The notes beneath the pieces are model-generated. The model saw nothing but the letters and a program-made list of their open reading frames with translations. It ran no database searches and was not told the origin of the DNA. This document shows positions 7,204 to 15,462 of a DNA stretch of 21,497 nucleotides, piece by piece. The stretch spans positions 1-21,497 of the forward strand of contig DETM01000014.1 of assembly GCA_002361655.1 (NCBI GenBank), in the 5' to 3' direction. This DNA is from Prevotella sp. UBA3288. GTDB lineage: Bacteria > Bacteroidota > Bacteroidia > Bacteroidales > Bacteroidaceae. Numbering within the stretch: the stretch's first letter is position 1; each line of letters opens with the position of its first letter. The position numbers were made by a program, and so were the translations under genes.

Positions 7204-8181
7204 GTGAGCGAGACACTCCATACATTTTTACACTTCCTGTTCAGCAAGGCCAACAAAGAGTTTGTCATCTTCCTGTTGTTCTTTGCACTTGCCGGTGTTT
7301 TCTGGCTCATGACGGCCCTCAACGACAATCATGAGCAGGAGGTGAAGATACTGGTACGCTATGTCAACGTGCCCAAGAACGCAGTGATGACCTCCGGCGA
7401 GACAGACACGCTGCGTGTGGTGCTGCGCGACAAGGGATTCGTCATGCTCTCTTATCTCTATGACGAGAGCAAGAAGACCATCGATGTAGACTTCATGCAA
7501 TACTCCAAGGCCATGGGCTACGGATCTGTCGGCAATGCCGACTTGACCAAGATCATCGAGGCCATGCTGCCCGCCTCCACACGTATCGTCAGCATTAAAC
7601 CAGAACGGTTGTCGTTCTATTACAACTTCGGTGAGAAGAAGCGGGTGCCCGTGGAATGGCGTGGACAGATACAACCTGAACCGCTGTACTATCTCTCCGA
7701 CTACCGTTGTGAACCTGACAGCGTCACGGTCTATGCCTCAAAAAGGCAGTTGGACAGCATCAATGTAGTCTATACAGAAGACCTCAATTACACCGACTTC
7801 CACGACAGCCTGCAAGTCAGCGCTGCGTTGTTGAAGAGTGCCGGCATGAAGATTGTGCCCGACCGCGTTGACCTGACCTTCTATACAGACATCCTCACCG
7901 AAGAGCGTATCGACGGCATTCCCGTCGTGGGTATCAATATGCCTGCGGGGAAAGTGCTCCGCACATTTCCTGCCAAGGTCAGTGTCAAGTTCGTGGCCGG
8001 CATGAACACATTCAAGACACTGTCGAAAAACGATTTCGAAGTCGTTGCCGACTATAATGAATTCTCGGCCAATCCATCCACCAAATGCACCGTCAGACTG
8101 ACAGAGGCACCCAACGGCATCTCGCGCATAGCCATCGAGCCATCCGAAGTAGACTATCTGATAGAGGAGAGTGCCCAATGA
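7204..8181 (+). CDS. YbbR-domain membrane-anchored protein
   Basis: A 325-residue protein with a short cytoplasmic N-terminus, one transmembrane segment (about 19-38, EFVIFLLFFALAGVFWLMTA) and an extracytoplasmic region built of YbbR-like beta repeats (for example VKILVRYVNVPKNAVMT near 48-64 and a second unit near 135-215). In Firmicutes YbbR proteins (CdaR) regulate the diadenylate cyclase CdaA. No cyclase gene is adjacent here, so that role should not be assumed. The start is a GTG at 7204: no in-frame ATG exists between it and the yajC stop. Its stop overlaps the coaE start (ATGA at 8178-8181), indicating translational coupling. The nusB-yajC-ybbR-coaE order is, as far as I know, common in Bacteroidales. 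Confidence 0.9.
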   Translation: MSETLHTFLHFLFSKANKEFVIFLLFFALAGVFWLMTALNDNHEQEVKILVRYVNVPKNAVMTSGETDTLRVVLRDKGFVMLSYLYDESKKTIDVDFMQYSKAMGYGSVGNADLTKIIEAMLPASTRIVSIKPERLSFYYNFGEKKRVPVEWRGQIQPEPLYYLSDYRCEPDSVTVYASKRQLDSINVVYTEDLNYTDFHDSLQVSAALLKSAGMKIVPDRVDLTFYTDILTEERIDGIPVVGINMPAGKVLRTFPAKVSVKFVAGMNTFKTLSKNDFEVVADYNEFSANPSTKCTVRLTEAPNGISRIAIEPSEVDYLIEESAQ

Positions 8182-8747
8182 AGATAGCCATCACCGGAGG
8201 AATAGGCAGCGGCAAGAGTTACGTGTGTCGACTACTGCGCCAACGAGGCATCGAGGTCTACGACTGCGATACGGCTGCCAAGCGGCTGATGCTTACGTCA
8301 GACCATCTGAAGAAGCGTCTCTGTGCACTCATCGGACCAGACGCCTACACGGCCGACGAACAACTCGACAAGGCTGTGGTGGCTCGCTTCCTGCTACAGT
8401 CTGAAGACAATGCTAAAGCCATCGATGCTATTGTTCACCCTGCTGTTGCCGCCGACTTCAAAGCGAGCGGCAACCAATGGATGGAGTGCGCCATTCTCTT
8501 TGAGTCAGGTTTTGAGCGACTGGTGGATTGCGTCATCGCTGTCACAGCACCCGAACAGATACGTATTGAACGCATTGTCCGGCGCGACGGCATATCACAT
8601 GAGAAAGCACAGGAATGGCTCAACCGACAGTGGCCTCAAGACAAGGTACGCTGTCATGCCGACTACGAAATCATCAACGACGGACGCCCGTTGAAACCTC
8701 AACTGGACACCATTCTCAACCATATTGATAAACAACAAACAAAATAA
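8178..8747 (+). CDS. coaE: Dephospho-CoA kinase
   Basis: A 189-residue P-loop kinase for the last step of coenzyme A synthesis: ATP phosphorylates the ribose 3'-hydroxyl of dephospho-CoA. The P-loop is GGIGSGKS (7-14), followed by VYDCDTAAKRL (28-38) with the conserved Asp residues, VHPAV (about 87-91), ILFESGFE (about 108-115), and the RIVRRDGIS lid segment (about 134-142). The ATG at 8178 gives a protein starting MKIAITGG, exactly at the P-loop strand as expected. The frame is open further upstream, but that part is a shadow of the ybbR gene. It overlaps ybbR by four bases. Confidence 0.97.
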   Translation: MKIAITGGIGSGKSYVCRLLRQRGIEVYDCDTAAKRLMLTSDHLKKRLCALIGPDAYTADEQLDKAVVARFLLQSEDNAKAIDAIVHPAVAADFKASGNQWMECAILFESGFERLVDCVIAVTAPEQIRIERIVRRDGISHEKAQEWLNRQWPQDKVRCHADYEIINDGRPLKPQLDTILNHIDKQQTK

Positions 8748-8756
8748 AACAGAATC

Positions 8757-9194
8757 ATGCAACAGACTATTTTAGCCATTGCCGGCAAGCCCGGACTCTA
8801 CAAACTGATTTCACGTGGTAAGAACAACTTTATCGTTGAGGCCCTTGATGCCACCCATCGTCGTCAGCCTGCTTTTGGCAACGACCGCATCACTTCGCTA
8901 GCCGATATCGCCATGTTTACCGACACCGACGACGTGCCCCTGATGGACGTGCTGGAGAATCTGAAAACCCTTTCCAAGGGTCAGAAGGCCGACATCGACT
9001 TCAAGAAGGCCAGCAGTGACGAACTGCGCGACTTCTTTGCCAAGGTACTACCCAACTATGACCGCGAGCGTGTTCACACCAGCGACATCAAGAAACTAAT
9101 ACAATGGTATGACATACTCGTTGAGAACGGCATCACCGACTTCAAGGAGACGATGAAGCCCACCGAAGGCGACAATGTGGAAGACCGCCAGTAA
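8757..9194 (+). CDS. DUF5606-type conserved Bacteroidetes protein
   Basis: A 145-residue soluble protein whose N-terminus (TILAIAGKPGLYKLISRGKN, 4-23) matches what I recall of the DUF5606 family, found across Bacteroidetes and of unknown function. The second half (about 80-130, DELRDFFAKVLPNYDRERVHTSDIKKLIQWYDIL) looks helical and may be a separate small domain. There is no signal peptide or membrane segment, and the C-terminus is acidic. It starts 9 bases after the coaE stop and is last in the nusB group, immediately before a terminator. Its function is unknown; conserved linkage to housekeeping genes suggests a basic cellular role (inference). Confidence 0.85.
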   Translation: MQQTILAIAGKPGLYKLISRGKNNFIVEALDATHRRQPAFGNDRITSLADIAMFTDTDDVPLMDVLENLKTLSKGQKADIDFKKASSDELRDFFAKVLPNYDRERVHTSDIKKLIQWYDILVENGITDFKETMKPTEGDNVEDRQ

Positions 9195-9220
9195 GCAATT
9201 ACGAAGAGGAGACAACAGAG

Positions 9221-9256
9221 CGACTACGATGAAGGAAATACATCGTAGTCGTTTTT
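9221..9256 (+). terminator. Intrinsic terminator of the nusB-DUF5606 group
   Basis: A perfect 11-bp stem, CGACTACGATG (9221-9231) with CATCGTAGTCG (9241-9251), encloses a 9-base loop and is followed by TTTTT (9252-9256). On the opposite strand the hairpin is not followed by a U-run, so it is a weaker candidate for ending the convergent xth transcript. Confidence 0.85.
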
Positions 9257-9257
9257 C

Positions 9258-10007
9258 TTATTTAAGAATCAGTTCCACAGGACAATGGTCGGAGCCGAAT
9301 ATCCCGGTATGGATCTTCACATCGGCAATACGCTCCTGAAGCCGGTTGCTCACCACGAAATAGTCGATACGCCAACCTGCGTTCTTCTCCCGCGCATGGA
9401 AACGATACGACCACCACGAATAGGTCACCTGCTCAGGATATTTCCACCGGAACGTGTCGGTAAACCCCTTGCTCAGCAACAGTGTGAATTTCTCGCGCTC
9501 TTCGTCGGTGAAGCCCGCATTACGACGATTAGTCTTAGGGTTCTTGATGTCTATCTCCTCGTGGGCCACATTCAGGTCGCCGCACAACACAACAGGCTTG
9601 CGGGCATCGAGGTGCTGCAGATAAGCCAGGAAATCAGCCTCCCACTTCATCCTGTAGTCAAGGCGTTTCAGCCCATCCTGCGAATTTGGCGTATAACAAG
9701 TTACAAGATAGAAAGCGTCCATTTCGAGTGTGATGACACGCCCCTCATGATCATGTTCGTCGATGCCGATACCCCTGGTCACACTCAGCGGCTTGTGCCT
9801 CGTGAAAATAGCAGTGCCGGAATAACCCTTCTTGTCGGCAGAGTTCCAATAAGCCTCATAGCCTTCGAAAGCAATGTCGAGTTGGCCCTCCTGCATTTTG
9901 GTCTCCTGAAGACAGAAGAAGTCTGCTTCCATCTGGCGGAACACGTCGCTAAAACCCTTATCCTGACAAGCCCGTAGGCCATTCACATTCCAACTAATAA
10001 ATTTCAT
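9258..10007 (-). CDS. xth: Exodeoxyribonuclease III / AP endonuclease (ExoA-type)
   Basis: A 249-residue base-excision-repair nuclease that nicks DNA 5' of abasic sites and has 3'-5' exonuclease or phosphatase activity in family members. Family motifs are all present: Asn7 in SWNVNGLRA, metal-binding Glu35 in LQETK, Tyr105 in CYTPNS, GDLNVAHEEIDIKNPK (143-158) with Asp144 and Asn146, GWRIDYF (211-217), and Asp240-His241 in GSDHCPV. The sequence is closer to the ExoA/APE1 branch than to E. coli XthA, judging from NVAHEEIDIKNPK. It follows the sigma-factor gene by nine bases and probably shares its transcript. Confidence 0.96.
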   Translation of the reverse strand: MKFISWNVNGLRACQDKGFSDVFRQMEADFFCLQETKMQEGQLDIAFEGYEAYWNSADKKGYSGTAIFTRHKPLSVTRGIGIDEHDHEGRVITLEMDAFYLVTCYTPNSQDGLKRLDYRMKWEADFLAYLQHLDARKPVVLCGDLNVAHEEIDIKNPKTNRRNAGFTDEEREKFTLLLSKGFTDTFRWKYPEQVTYSWWSYRFHAREKNAGWRIDYFVVSNRLQERIADVKIHTGIFGSDHCPVELILK

Positions 10008-10016
10008 AAGCAGCGG

Positions 10017-10700
10017 CTATTTAGCAAGGATACGTTTATACTCTTTGCGCAATTTACGGACAGCCTTGTTGCGTATCTGCCGAACCCGTTCGCGCTTCAA
10101 GCCCATATCGACGGCTATCTCGGCCATCGTCAGATGGTCTTGACCGATACCGTAAAAGGCGTTTACCACACTACTCTCACGCTCATCAAGGGCACGCAGG
10201 GCTTGCTCGACGGCTTGTTCGATGCCGGCATTGTACACACGCTCGTCGGCCATCGGAGAATTGGTGTTGACCAGCACAGAGATCAGACTGACATTAGCCT
10301 TCGAGCCCAGTGGTGCATCGACGGAACGTGTCTGACCGTCGCGACCGCTCTCCACCCGCTGCTCGGCACTTTCCTTTTTCAAGGCCCGTTCTATCTGCTG
10401 TCGAATGAACACCACAGCATAGTTGACGAAACGCAAGCCTCGCGAGGCATCGTATTTACCGGCTGCCTTGATCAAACCGAGATTGCCCTCGCTGACCAAG
10501 TCTTCCATCGACAGGCCTTGCCCTTGATACTGCCTGGCTATAGCCACTACAAATCTTAGGTTGGCTTCCACCAGTCTGTTCAGTGCACGTGCATCACCTT
10601 TCTGTATGCGTTCTGACAAACGGCATTCCTCATCTTCGGTGAGCAGCAACTCCCGTCCGATCTCGTCGAGATATGTATTCAGTATGCTGTCGTCCATCAT
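10017..10700 (-). CDS. Compact sigma-70 family RNA polymerase sigma factor (group 2-like, region 3.0/3.1 missing)
   Basis: A 227-residue sigma factor. Region 1.2 is seen at about 5-35 (LNTYLDEIGRELLLT). Region 2 is at 36-115 (NRLVEANLRFVVAIARQYQ, SMEDLVSEGNLGLIKAAGKYD, FVNYAVVFIRQQIERAL). Region 4 is at about 160-222, with the helix-turn-helix MAEIAVDMGLKRERVRQIRNKA. From memory the primary Bacteroidetes RpoD is near 285 residues. The shortfall maps to region 3.0/3.1, because region 2.4 runs almost directly into VDAPL and SLISVLVNTNSPMADE, the region 3.2 linker. The WW pair of region 2.3 (YAVWWIRQ) is VF here. It is therefore a divergent paralogue, not the housekeeping factor. It has its own housekeeping-type promoter and is followed closely by xth. 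Confidence 0.9.
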   Translation of the reverse strand: MMDDSILNTYLDEIGRELLLTEDEECRLSERIQKGDARALNRLVEANLRFVVAIARQYQGQGLSMEDLVSEGNLGLIKAAGKYDASRGLRFVNYAVVFIRQQIERALKKESAEQRVESGRDGQTRSVDAPLGSKANVSLISVLVNTNSPMADERVYNAGIEQAVEQALRALDERESSVVNAFYGIGQDHLTMAEIAVDMGLKRERVRQIRNKAVRKLRKEYKRILAK

Positions 10701-10731
10701 CTATCTATATTGTTTTCAGAAATAACGAGGG

Positions 10732-10763
10732 CAAATGTACAAATAAAAAATGAAAACACCAAG
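10732..10763 (-). promoter_or_regulatory. Bacteroidetes promoter for the compact sigma factor gene
   Basis: On the minus strand, CTTG (10760-10763), then 20 bases, then TACATTTG (10732-10739) matches the Bacteroidetes consensus. The -7 element is preceded by ATTTG, as at the rplY promoter. Initiation near 10726 gives a leader of about 25 bases. It lies in the 88-base gap after the phosphoesterase gene, so the sigma factor and xth can be expressed independently of the genes upstream. Confidence 0.75.
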
Positions 10764-10788
10764 TTTTTAACTCCTAAAGTTACATCAC

Positions 10789-11763
10789 CTAATGTTTTCT
10801 CTGTTGATCCAAGGTGCCGAGCCTGAAACGGACAACAAGGGGGAGGTGATCGCTGAACCCGCTGCGCTGATAACGGTAAGCCTGGAAGGTACGGTGTGGC
10901 CGCTTGCCACCATAGCGCTCTTCGTCTTCCAGCAAGAAGGGAGCGTCGTTTATATAAACGGTGTCAACCTTGGCAGACAGGCACGAAGATGCCAGTACGT
11001 GGTCGATGGAATGCCACTCGCCACGGTAGCGATAGGTGCCGCGAACACCATTGCCGCCTTTTGCCTCGGCAGTGATGTTGGACAGTCCGTATTGATAGAG
11101 ATGAAGCAGCGAAGGACTGTCAGCATAATCGTTGAAATCTCCTGCGACGGCAACAAGGGCTTGATGGCCAAGAGTATCGATGTGACGGCTCAACGTGTGG
11201 CTCACCTGCATGCGGTAAGGTCGTGTACGCCGCTCTCCACCATAACGGCTAGGGGCATGGACAATGTATAAATGAAGCGTATCGCCAGTCACCACCCTAC
11301 CCTTTATATACAAGATGTCGCGCGTGGGGCGCTGTTCTCCCTTTGTCAGCACTTGGATGCTCTCATAGCAAATTGGCGCAAAGCGGGAAGGCCGATAGAG
11401 CATGGCCACATCGAGTCCACGTATATCGGGCGAACAGGTCATCAGATAATCATAGCCGGCGCGTCTAAGCAACGAACGGCGGGTCAAGGCGTGGAGTACA
11501 GAGTCGTTCTCCACCTCAACGAGAGCCACCAAATCTGGTATATCATCACTGCAAGAGAGAATTTCCTGTCCAATGGTGTTCACTTTGTGCCAATATCGTG
11601 ACCGCGTCCAACGACGAGTGCCATCAGGCAGGAACTCATGGTCCTGTTTCAGCGTGTCGTGGTGAATATCAAAGAGGTTTTCACAATTCAGTTCAACAAG
11701 GGTAAGCGTTTGCGCCCTTGCTGAACTGAATGATAAAAATAGTATTAATAAAAGATAGCGCAT
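10789..11763 (-). CDS. Secreted endonuclease/exonuclease/phosphatase (EEP) family protein
   Basis: A 324-residue protein with a Sec signal peptide (MRYLLLILFLSFSSARAQ, cleavage after about residue 18), so periplasmic or outer-membrane associated. The EEP (DNase I-like) fold is shown by VELNCENLFD (23-32), metal-binding Glu83/Glu85 in LVEVEN, IVHAPSRYGG (167-175) with His169, AGDFNDYADSP (207-217) with Asp209 and Asn211, SIDHVLAS (252-259), and SDHLPL (304-309) with the catalytic Asp-His. Family members cleave nucleic acids, inositol phosphates or sphingomyelin, and the substrate cannot be told here. A secreted nuclease role in nucleotide scavenging is plausible. It starts 35 bases after the POT transporter gene on the same strand. 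Confidence 0.9.
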   Translation of the reverse strand: MRYLLLILFLSFSSARAQTLTLVELNCENLFDIHHDTLKQDHEFLPDGTRRWTRSRYWHKVNTIGQEILSCSDDIPDLVALVEVENDSVLHALTRRSLLRRAGYDYLMTCSPDIRGLDVAMLYRPSRFAPICYESIQVLTKGEQRPTRDILYIKGRVVTGDTLHLYIVHAPSRYGGERRTRPYRMQVSHTLSRHIDTLGHQALVAVAGDFNDYADSPSLLHLYQYGLSNITAEAKGGNGVRGTYRYRGEWHSIDHVLASSCLSAKVDTVYINDAPFLLEDEERYGGKRPHRTFQAYRYQRSGFSDHLPLVVRFRLGTLDQQRKH

Positions 11764-11798
11764 GTCGCTACAAGACGGCTTTCAAGCGACAACGCAGG

Positions 11799-13358
11799 CT
11801 ATTTGGTGACGCGCTCCAGCCACTTCACCATGCCGAGCATCACGCCCATAGAGATAAGACACACTGCAAGGAACACCGTCCAGCATATCCAAATGGGCCA
11901 TTTGTTATACATCAGCGGTCCAATCCATAGCAGCAGGTTACCTACGGCCGTTGCCCCCAGCCACAAGCCCTGACAGAGACCCTGCAGTTGCTTGGGAGCC
12001 ACCTTCGATACAAACGACAGGCCCAGCGGCGAGATGAACAGTTCGGCCACGGTCATGAAGAAGTAATAGACGATGAGCACCCAGGGCCCAGCCTTCAAGG
12101 CTGTCTTAGCAGCATCACCGAGGGTCTTGAACTCCTCTGCCGACGGATAACCCTGAGCATAGGAATAGACGGCAATGAAGAGATAGGCGATACCGGCAAT
12201 ACCCATGCCATAGGCAATCTTCATCGGCGTAGAGATCTCCTTGCCACGACGGATGAGCATGCCGAAGAGCCACATGATGACAGGTGTAAGCACGATGACG
12301 AAAAAGGGATTGACAGCCTGCCATATCTCTGGGGCAATGGCATCGGTAACTACAAAGTCGCGTGCGAAAAGCGACATCGAGGTGCCGTTCTGGTGGAACG
12401 AGAACCAGAAGAACACGGCAATGCCCAGCACGGCAAACAAAGCATACATGCGCTGCTTGATCTCTTTGGCCATCGACTGCTTCTCAGCCTCAGTATAGTT
12501 CTCAACAGCCTTGGCTTCCTTCTTGCCCGGTGTGGGGAATATCTTGCGCGAGGCCATGAATATGACAAGCGAGATGAGCATTGCCACCACAGAGGCCACG
12601 AAGGAATAGTGAATACCCGTGTTGAACACGTCGAGATAATTGGTGCAGAACGAAGTCAGGTCTGCCGTAGAGCCCCCCACCTTCGTTATCAGTTCAGCCA
12701 GGTTCTGCATGGCATCGCCAGCCATTGTGGCGCCCTCGTCGAGATACTGGTGGCACAATGCCGGCAGACCGGCATCGTAGCGCAAACCATTCTCCTTCAG
12801 CCACCATTCGCGAAGGAACGGTGCCACGAAGGGGGCTATCAGTCCACCAATATTAATAAACACGTAAAAAATCTGGAAGCCCGAGTCGCGCTGCCCGCGG
12901 GCTATGCGCAGGGCTTCCTCGCCCTTCTTGGCTGCCTCAGCCTCGAAATTGTCGTACATTTGGCCGACAATAGCCTGCAGATTGCCTTTAAACAAACCGT
13001 TACCAAAGGCAATGAGGAAGAGCGCCACACAAGTAAGCGGCAACAACCACGAGATGTTGCCGGCTGTTGCAAGGATGGGCACCGAGAGGATGACATATCC
13101 TGCGGCCATGATGACCAGTCCCGACATGATGGTACCTTTGTAGTTCTGCGTACGGTCGGCAATGATACCACCTACAAGACTCAGAATGTAGATACCTGCA
13201 TAGAAGAACGAATAGATAAGTGTTCCATTCTCGTCGGAAAGACCGAACTTAGAGCACAAGAAGAGCACGAGCACGGCATTCATGATGTAGTAGCCAAAGC
13301 GCTCGCCCATGTTACTGAGAGCCGCCAGAAGCAACCCTTTTGGATGATTTTTGAACAT
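11799..13358 (-). CDS. POT/PTR family proton-coupled peptide transporter
   Basis: A 519-residue major-facilitator protein of the proton-dependent oligopeptide transporter family, which imports di- and tripeptides across the inner membrane. The helix 1 signature is SNMGERFGYY (15-24). The second signature is QIFYVFINIGGLIAPF (162-177). About 12-14 hydrophobic segments are visible, with charged loops near 138-160 and 280-300. In well-studied members helix 1 reads ExxERFxYY; here the first Glu is Asn16, while Glu19 and Arg20 are kept. I recall NMGERFG as common in Bacteroidetes members. The start is three bases after the stop of the outer-membrane protein gene, so the two are probably coupled. 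Confidence 0.94.
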   Translation of the reverse strand: MFKNHPKGLLLAALSNMGERFGYYIMNAVLVLFLCSKFGLSDENGTLIYSFFYAGIYILSLVGGIIADRTQNYKGTIMSGLVIMAAGYVILSVPILATAGNISWLLPLTCVALFLIAFGNGLFKGNLQAIVGQMYDNFEAEAAKKGEEALRIARGQRDSGFQIFYVFINIGGLIAPFVAPFLREWWLKENGLRYDAGLPALCHQYLDEGATMAGDAMQNLAELITKVGGSTADLTSFCTNYLDVFNTGIHYSFVASVVAMLISLVIFMASRKIFPTPGKKEAKAVENYTEAEKQSMAKEIKQRMYALFAVLGIAVFFWFSFHQNGTSMSLFARDFVVTDAIAPEIWQAVNPFFVIVLTPVIMWLFGMLIRRGKEISTPMKIAYGMGIAGIAYLFIAVYSYAQGYPSAEEFKTLGDAAKTALKAGPWVLIVYYFFMTVAELFISPLGLSFVSKVAPKQLQGLCQGLWLGATAVGNLLLWIGPLMYNKWPIWICWTVFLAVCLISMGVMLGMVKWLERVTK

Positions 13359-13361
13359 AAC

Positions 13362-14099
13362 TTATTTGATTTTAGAGTTTTTTGTACGACTGATATCAAA
13401 GAGATAAGTCATCTTGACAACAATGTTCTGGTAGTTGGAACGCGAGAAATAGTCGCGTTTCGAGTTACCATACATATCGCCCAGACCATAGTAGAAGCGA
13501 CCTTCGAGCAAGAAGTGTCCCACCTTTGGATGCGAGAACTCGATACCACCGCCGGCAGCGATGCCAAAGTCGAACTTATTCTCTACGGCCATAGTATCCT
13601 GGGCCACCACACCTATCGGACGCTGGGTGACATCGTAGTTCTTCTTCGTCGTCTCAGAGAGAAACAGGCCTAACTGCGGACCGGCCTGCACGAAGAACTG
13701 AACGCCCTTGCGCTCGCGCCCCCACCCCAGCCGTGCAAAGACGGGCATCTGGATGTAAGTCTGGTCGCGCTGATAGGATTCGGCAACGCCCGTCAGCGTA
13801 TTAACCACGGGCTGGTCTTTGGCATCCTGTATTTTTTCTTTCCATCCGATACGGGCAAAGTTCAACTCACCCACAATGGCACAGATACTTTTAAAGTATT
13901 TCTCTGATGTATAACGGAAGGTGATGCCTCCCGTGATACCTCCGTGCTGGCTCTGATTAACCTCGGGCATGAAACCGACGGTGCTGAAGACGTAGCCGCC
14001 ATTGATGCCCACCGCCATTTCACTGCGATGCTCACCAACCTGTGCAATCAGCGACAGAGGCATCAGCGTCAGAAAGGAAATCGTCAGTAATCGTCTCAT
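13362..14099 (-). CDS. Outer-membrane beta-barrel protein (PorT-family-like)
   Basis: A 245-residue protein from the ATG at 14099, with a signal peptide (MRRLLTISFLTLMPLSLIAQ, cleavage after about residue 19). The rest is built of alternating hydrophobic strands (GINGGYVFSTVGF, GITGGITFRYT, VQFFVQAGPQLGLFL, FGIAAGGGIEF, FLLEGRFYYGLGDMY, NIVVKMTYLFDIS), typical of the small outer-membrane beta-barrel family that includes PorT of Porphyromonas gingivalis. Length is close to PorT, but I cannot confirm orthology. The frame is open upstream to 14186, but that part is not signal-like and overlaps the LysM gene, so the internal ATG is chosen. It lies between the LysM gene (10-base gap) and the POT gene (3-base gap). 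Confidence 0.8.
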   Translation of the reverse strand: MRRLLTISFLTLMPLSLIAQVGEHRSEMAVGINGGYVFSTVGFMPEVNQSQHGGITGGITFRYTSEKYFKSICAIVGELNFARIGWKEKIQDAKDQPVVNTLTGVAESYQRDQTYIQMPVFARLGWGRERKGVQFFVQAGPQLGLFLSETTKKNYDVTQRPIGVVAQDTMAVENKFDFGIAAGGGIEFSHPKVGHFLLEGRFYYGLGDMYGNSKRDYFSRSNYQNIVVKMTYLFDISRTKNSKIK

Positions 14100-14109
14100 T
14101 CCTCTTACT

Positions 14110-15444
14110 TTAATAGTTGACGGTCTCAATAGTATGGTCGGGCTTATAGTGTACAAACATATACGACCGATTCTGCAGGCCACCATTGCCTATGCGCTCA
14201 AACTTAAGAGGGTTCTGTGTAGGCTGATATCCGAAACGCCCGACTGCTCCGTCGAAAGTCTTGCCATACTTATGCAGGCCGCGCAGGAAGAACAGAGCGT
14301 GGTCGAAACCTGCAAGAGCAAACCGAGGCAGAGCAGGCATCATGTCCTGATGGAAATAGGCCTTATACCGCTGTTGCAAGGCCATAGCCTGAGGGGTCTG
14401 CAGGTTCGTGTAGAAATAAGAAGGGATATAGGTGTCATACTTATGAAAGTTCTCCTGCTGATGAGTGACATACATCAGCCACTCGGTGTATCCGAACATC
14501 GAGATCATCACGCCGGGATTCGACATCTTGATAGCGTTGAGACGTGTCAGCGTTTGAAGCAACTCGGGCGACCGGGCTGTGTTGAGCACCACCAGATTGG
14601 GCTGATTTTTCAAGAAGGCTCCGAAAAAATTGGTATCGCTAGATTTCAGACTGGTTAGGCTATACTGGCGCCCTTTCATTTCCAGTTGACGGCGCAGCGT
14701 AGAAGTGAACGAGCCTTTCGTACTGGTAGAGTCACCACAGTCGACCACCACAAAATGATAGTCGCTGAACCAGTCTGCACAGCGACGGGCCGTCGACTCG
14801 GTGAGTTCGTTGGGCATCTGATAAATCTGGAAAATATTGCGGTTGGAATAGAGTTCAGGAGCCTGAATGGAGAATGGCACAACCAACAGGATGTCGTTCT
14901 TTTCGACAAACGACGAAAGAGCCGACATGTACTTCGAATAAAGCGGTCCGATAATCAGGTCACAGCGCTTGGCATCGGGGTCATTGAGAATAGACTGCAG
15001 ATTGCCGTCTTCTGACAGGTTCCAGGCATAGACATCAACCGACACTCCCTCTTTCTTCAGTGTGTCACAAGCCATCAGCACACCGCGATAGTATTCCACC
15101 ATGCGCTTACCGTCGTTGTTCACCTGATGCAAAGGAAGCATAACACCAAGCCGGATATGCCCTTCTGTCACTGGCGACTTACTGACAATGCGGCCCGATG
15201 GTCCTCCGGCAATGACGGGAATACGGATAATGTCACCCTTTTTCAACTGATAGTCGGGCTGCTCCATGCCCGGATTGGCCTGTCTGAGTTGTTCTTCGGT
15301 AATGCCATAACTATGGGCAATTCCGTAGACGGTCTCTTTCTTCTTGACTTTGTGGGGCACAGACGTCTGCTGAGCCATCACACTTGTCCCAACAAGTAGG
15401 AACAATACCCAAAAATATCTTAATATTTTTCTCATAATCATCAT
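14110..15444 (-). CDS. LysM-domain lipoprotein-like/periplasmic protein fused to a type 1 periplasmic-binding (LppC/LpoA-like) fold
   Basis: A 444-residue exported protein from the ATG at 15444 (an ATG at 15435 is equally possible; both lie just downstream of the promoter). The signal peptide is MRKILRYFWVLFLLVGTSVMAQ. A single LysM domain follows (about 31-76: HKVKKKETVYGIAHSYGITE through KKGDIIRIP), which should bind peptidoglycan. The rest (about 96-430) resembles a type 1 periplasmic-binding fold: IRLGVMLPLHQ, CDLIIGPLYSKY, NDILLVVPFSI, FVVVDCG, and RFALAGFDHALFFLRGL near the end. That fold is found in amino-acid receptors and in LpoA-like activators of penicillin-binding proteins. A cell-wall role is the better guess because of LysM, but this is inference. 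No lipobox Cys is visible. It is first in the minus-strand group. Confidence 0.82.
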   Translation of the reverse strand: MMIMRKILRYFWVLFLLVGTSVMAQQTSVPHKVKKKETVYGIAHSYGITEEQLRQANPGMEQPDYQLKKGDIIRIPVIAGGPSGRIVSKSPVTEGHIRLGVMLPLHQVNNDGKRMVEYYRGVLMACDTLKKEGVSVDVYAWNLSEDGNLQSILNDPDAKRCDLIIGPLYSKYMSALSSFVEKNDILLVVPFSIQAPELYSNRNIFQIYQMPNELTESTARRCADWFSDYHFVVVDCGDSTSTKGSFTSTLRRQLEMKGRQYSLTSLKSSDTNFFGAFLKNQPNLVVLNTARSPELLQTLTRLNAIKMSNPGVMISMFGYTEWLMYVTHQQENFHKYDTYIPSYFYTNLQTPQAMALQQRYKAYFHQDMMPALPRFALAGFDHALFFLRGLHKYGKTFDGAVGRFGYQPTQNPLKFERIGNGGLQNRSYMFVHYKPDHTIETVNY

Positions 15445-15462
15445 TTTTTCGGTTTTCGCCGA

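Noticed and set aside
11764..11790. GTCGCT...AGCGAC inverted repeat between the POT and phosphoesterase genes
   Set aside because: Only six base pairs around a 15-base loop and no T-run on either strand; not a convincing terminator or operator.
11988..13673. A 561-codon open frame on the plus strand opposite the POT transporter
   Set aside because: It lies wholly antisense to the transporter and the outer-membrane barrel gene, has a His/Arg/Glu-rich composition with no domain or membrane pattern, and is explained by the codon bias of the genes beneath it.
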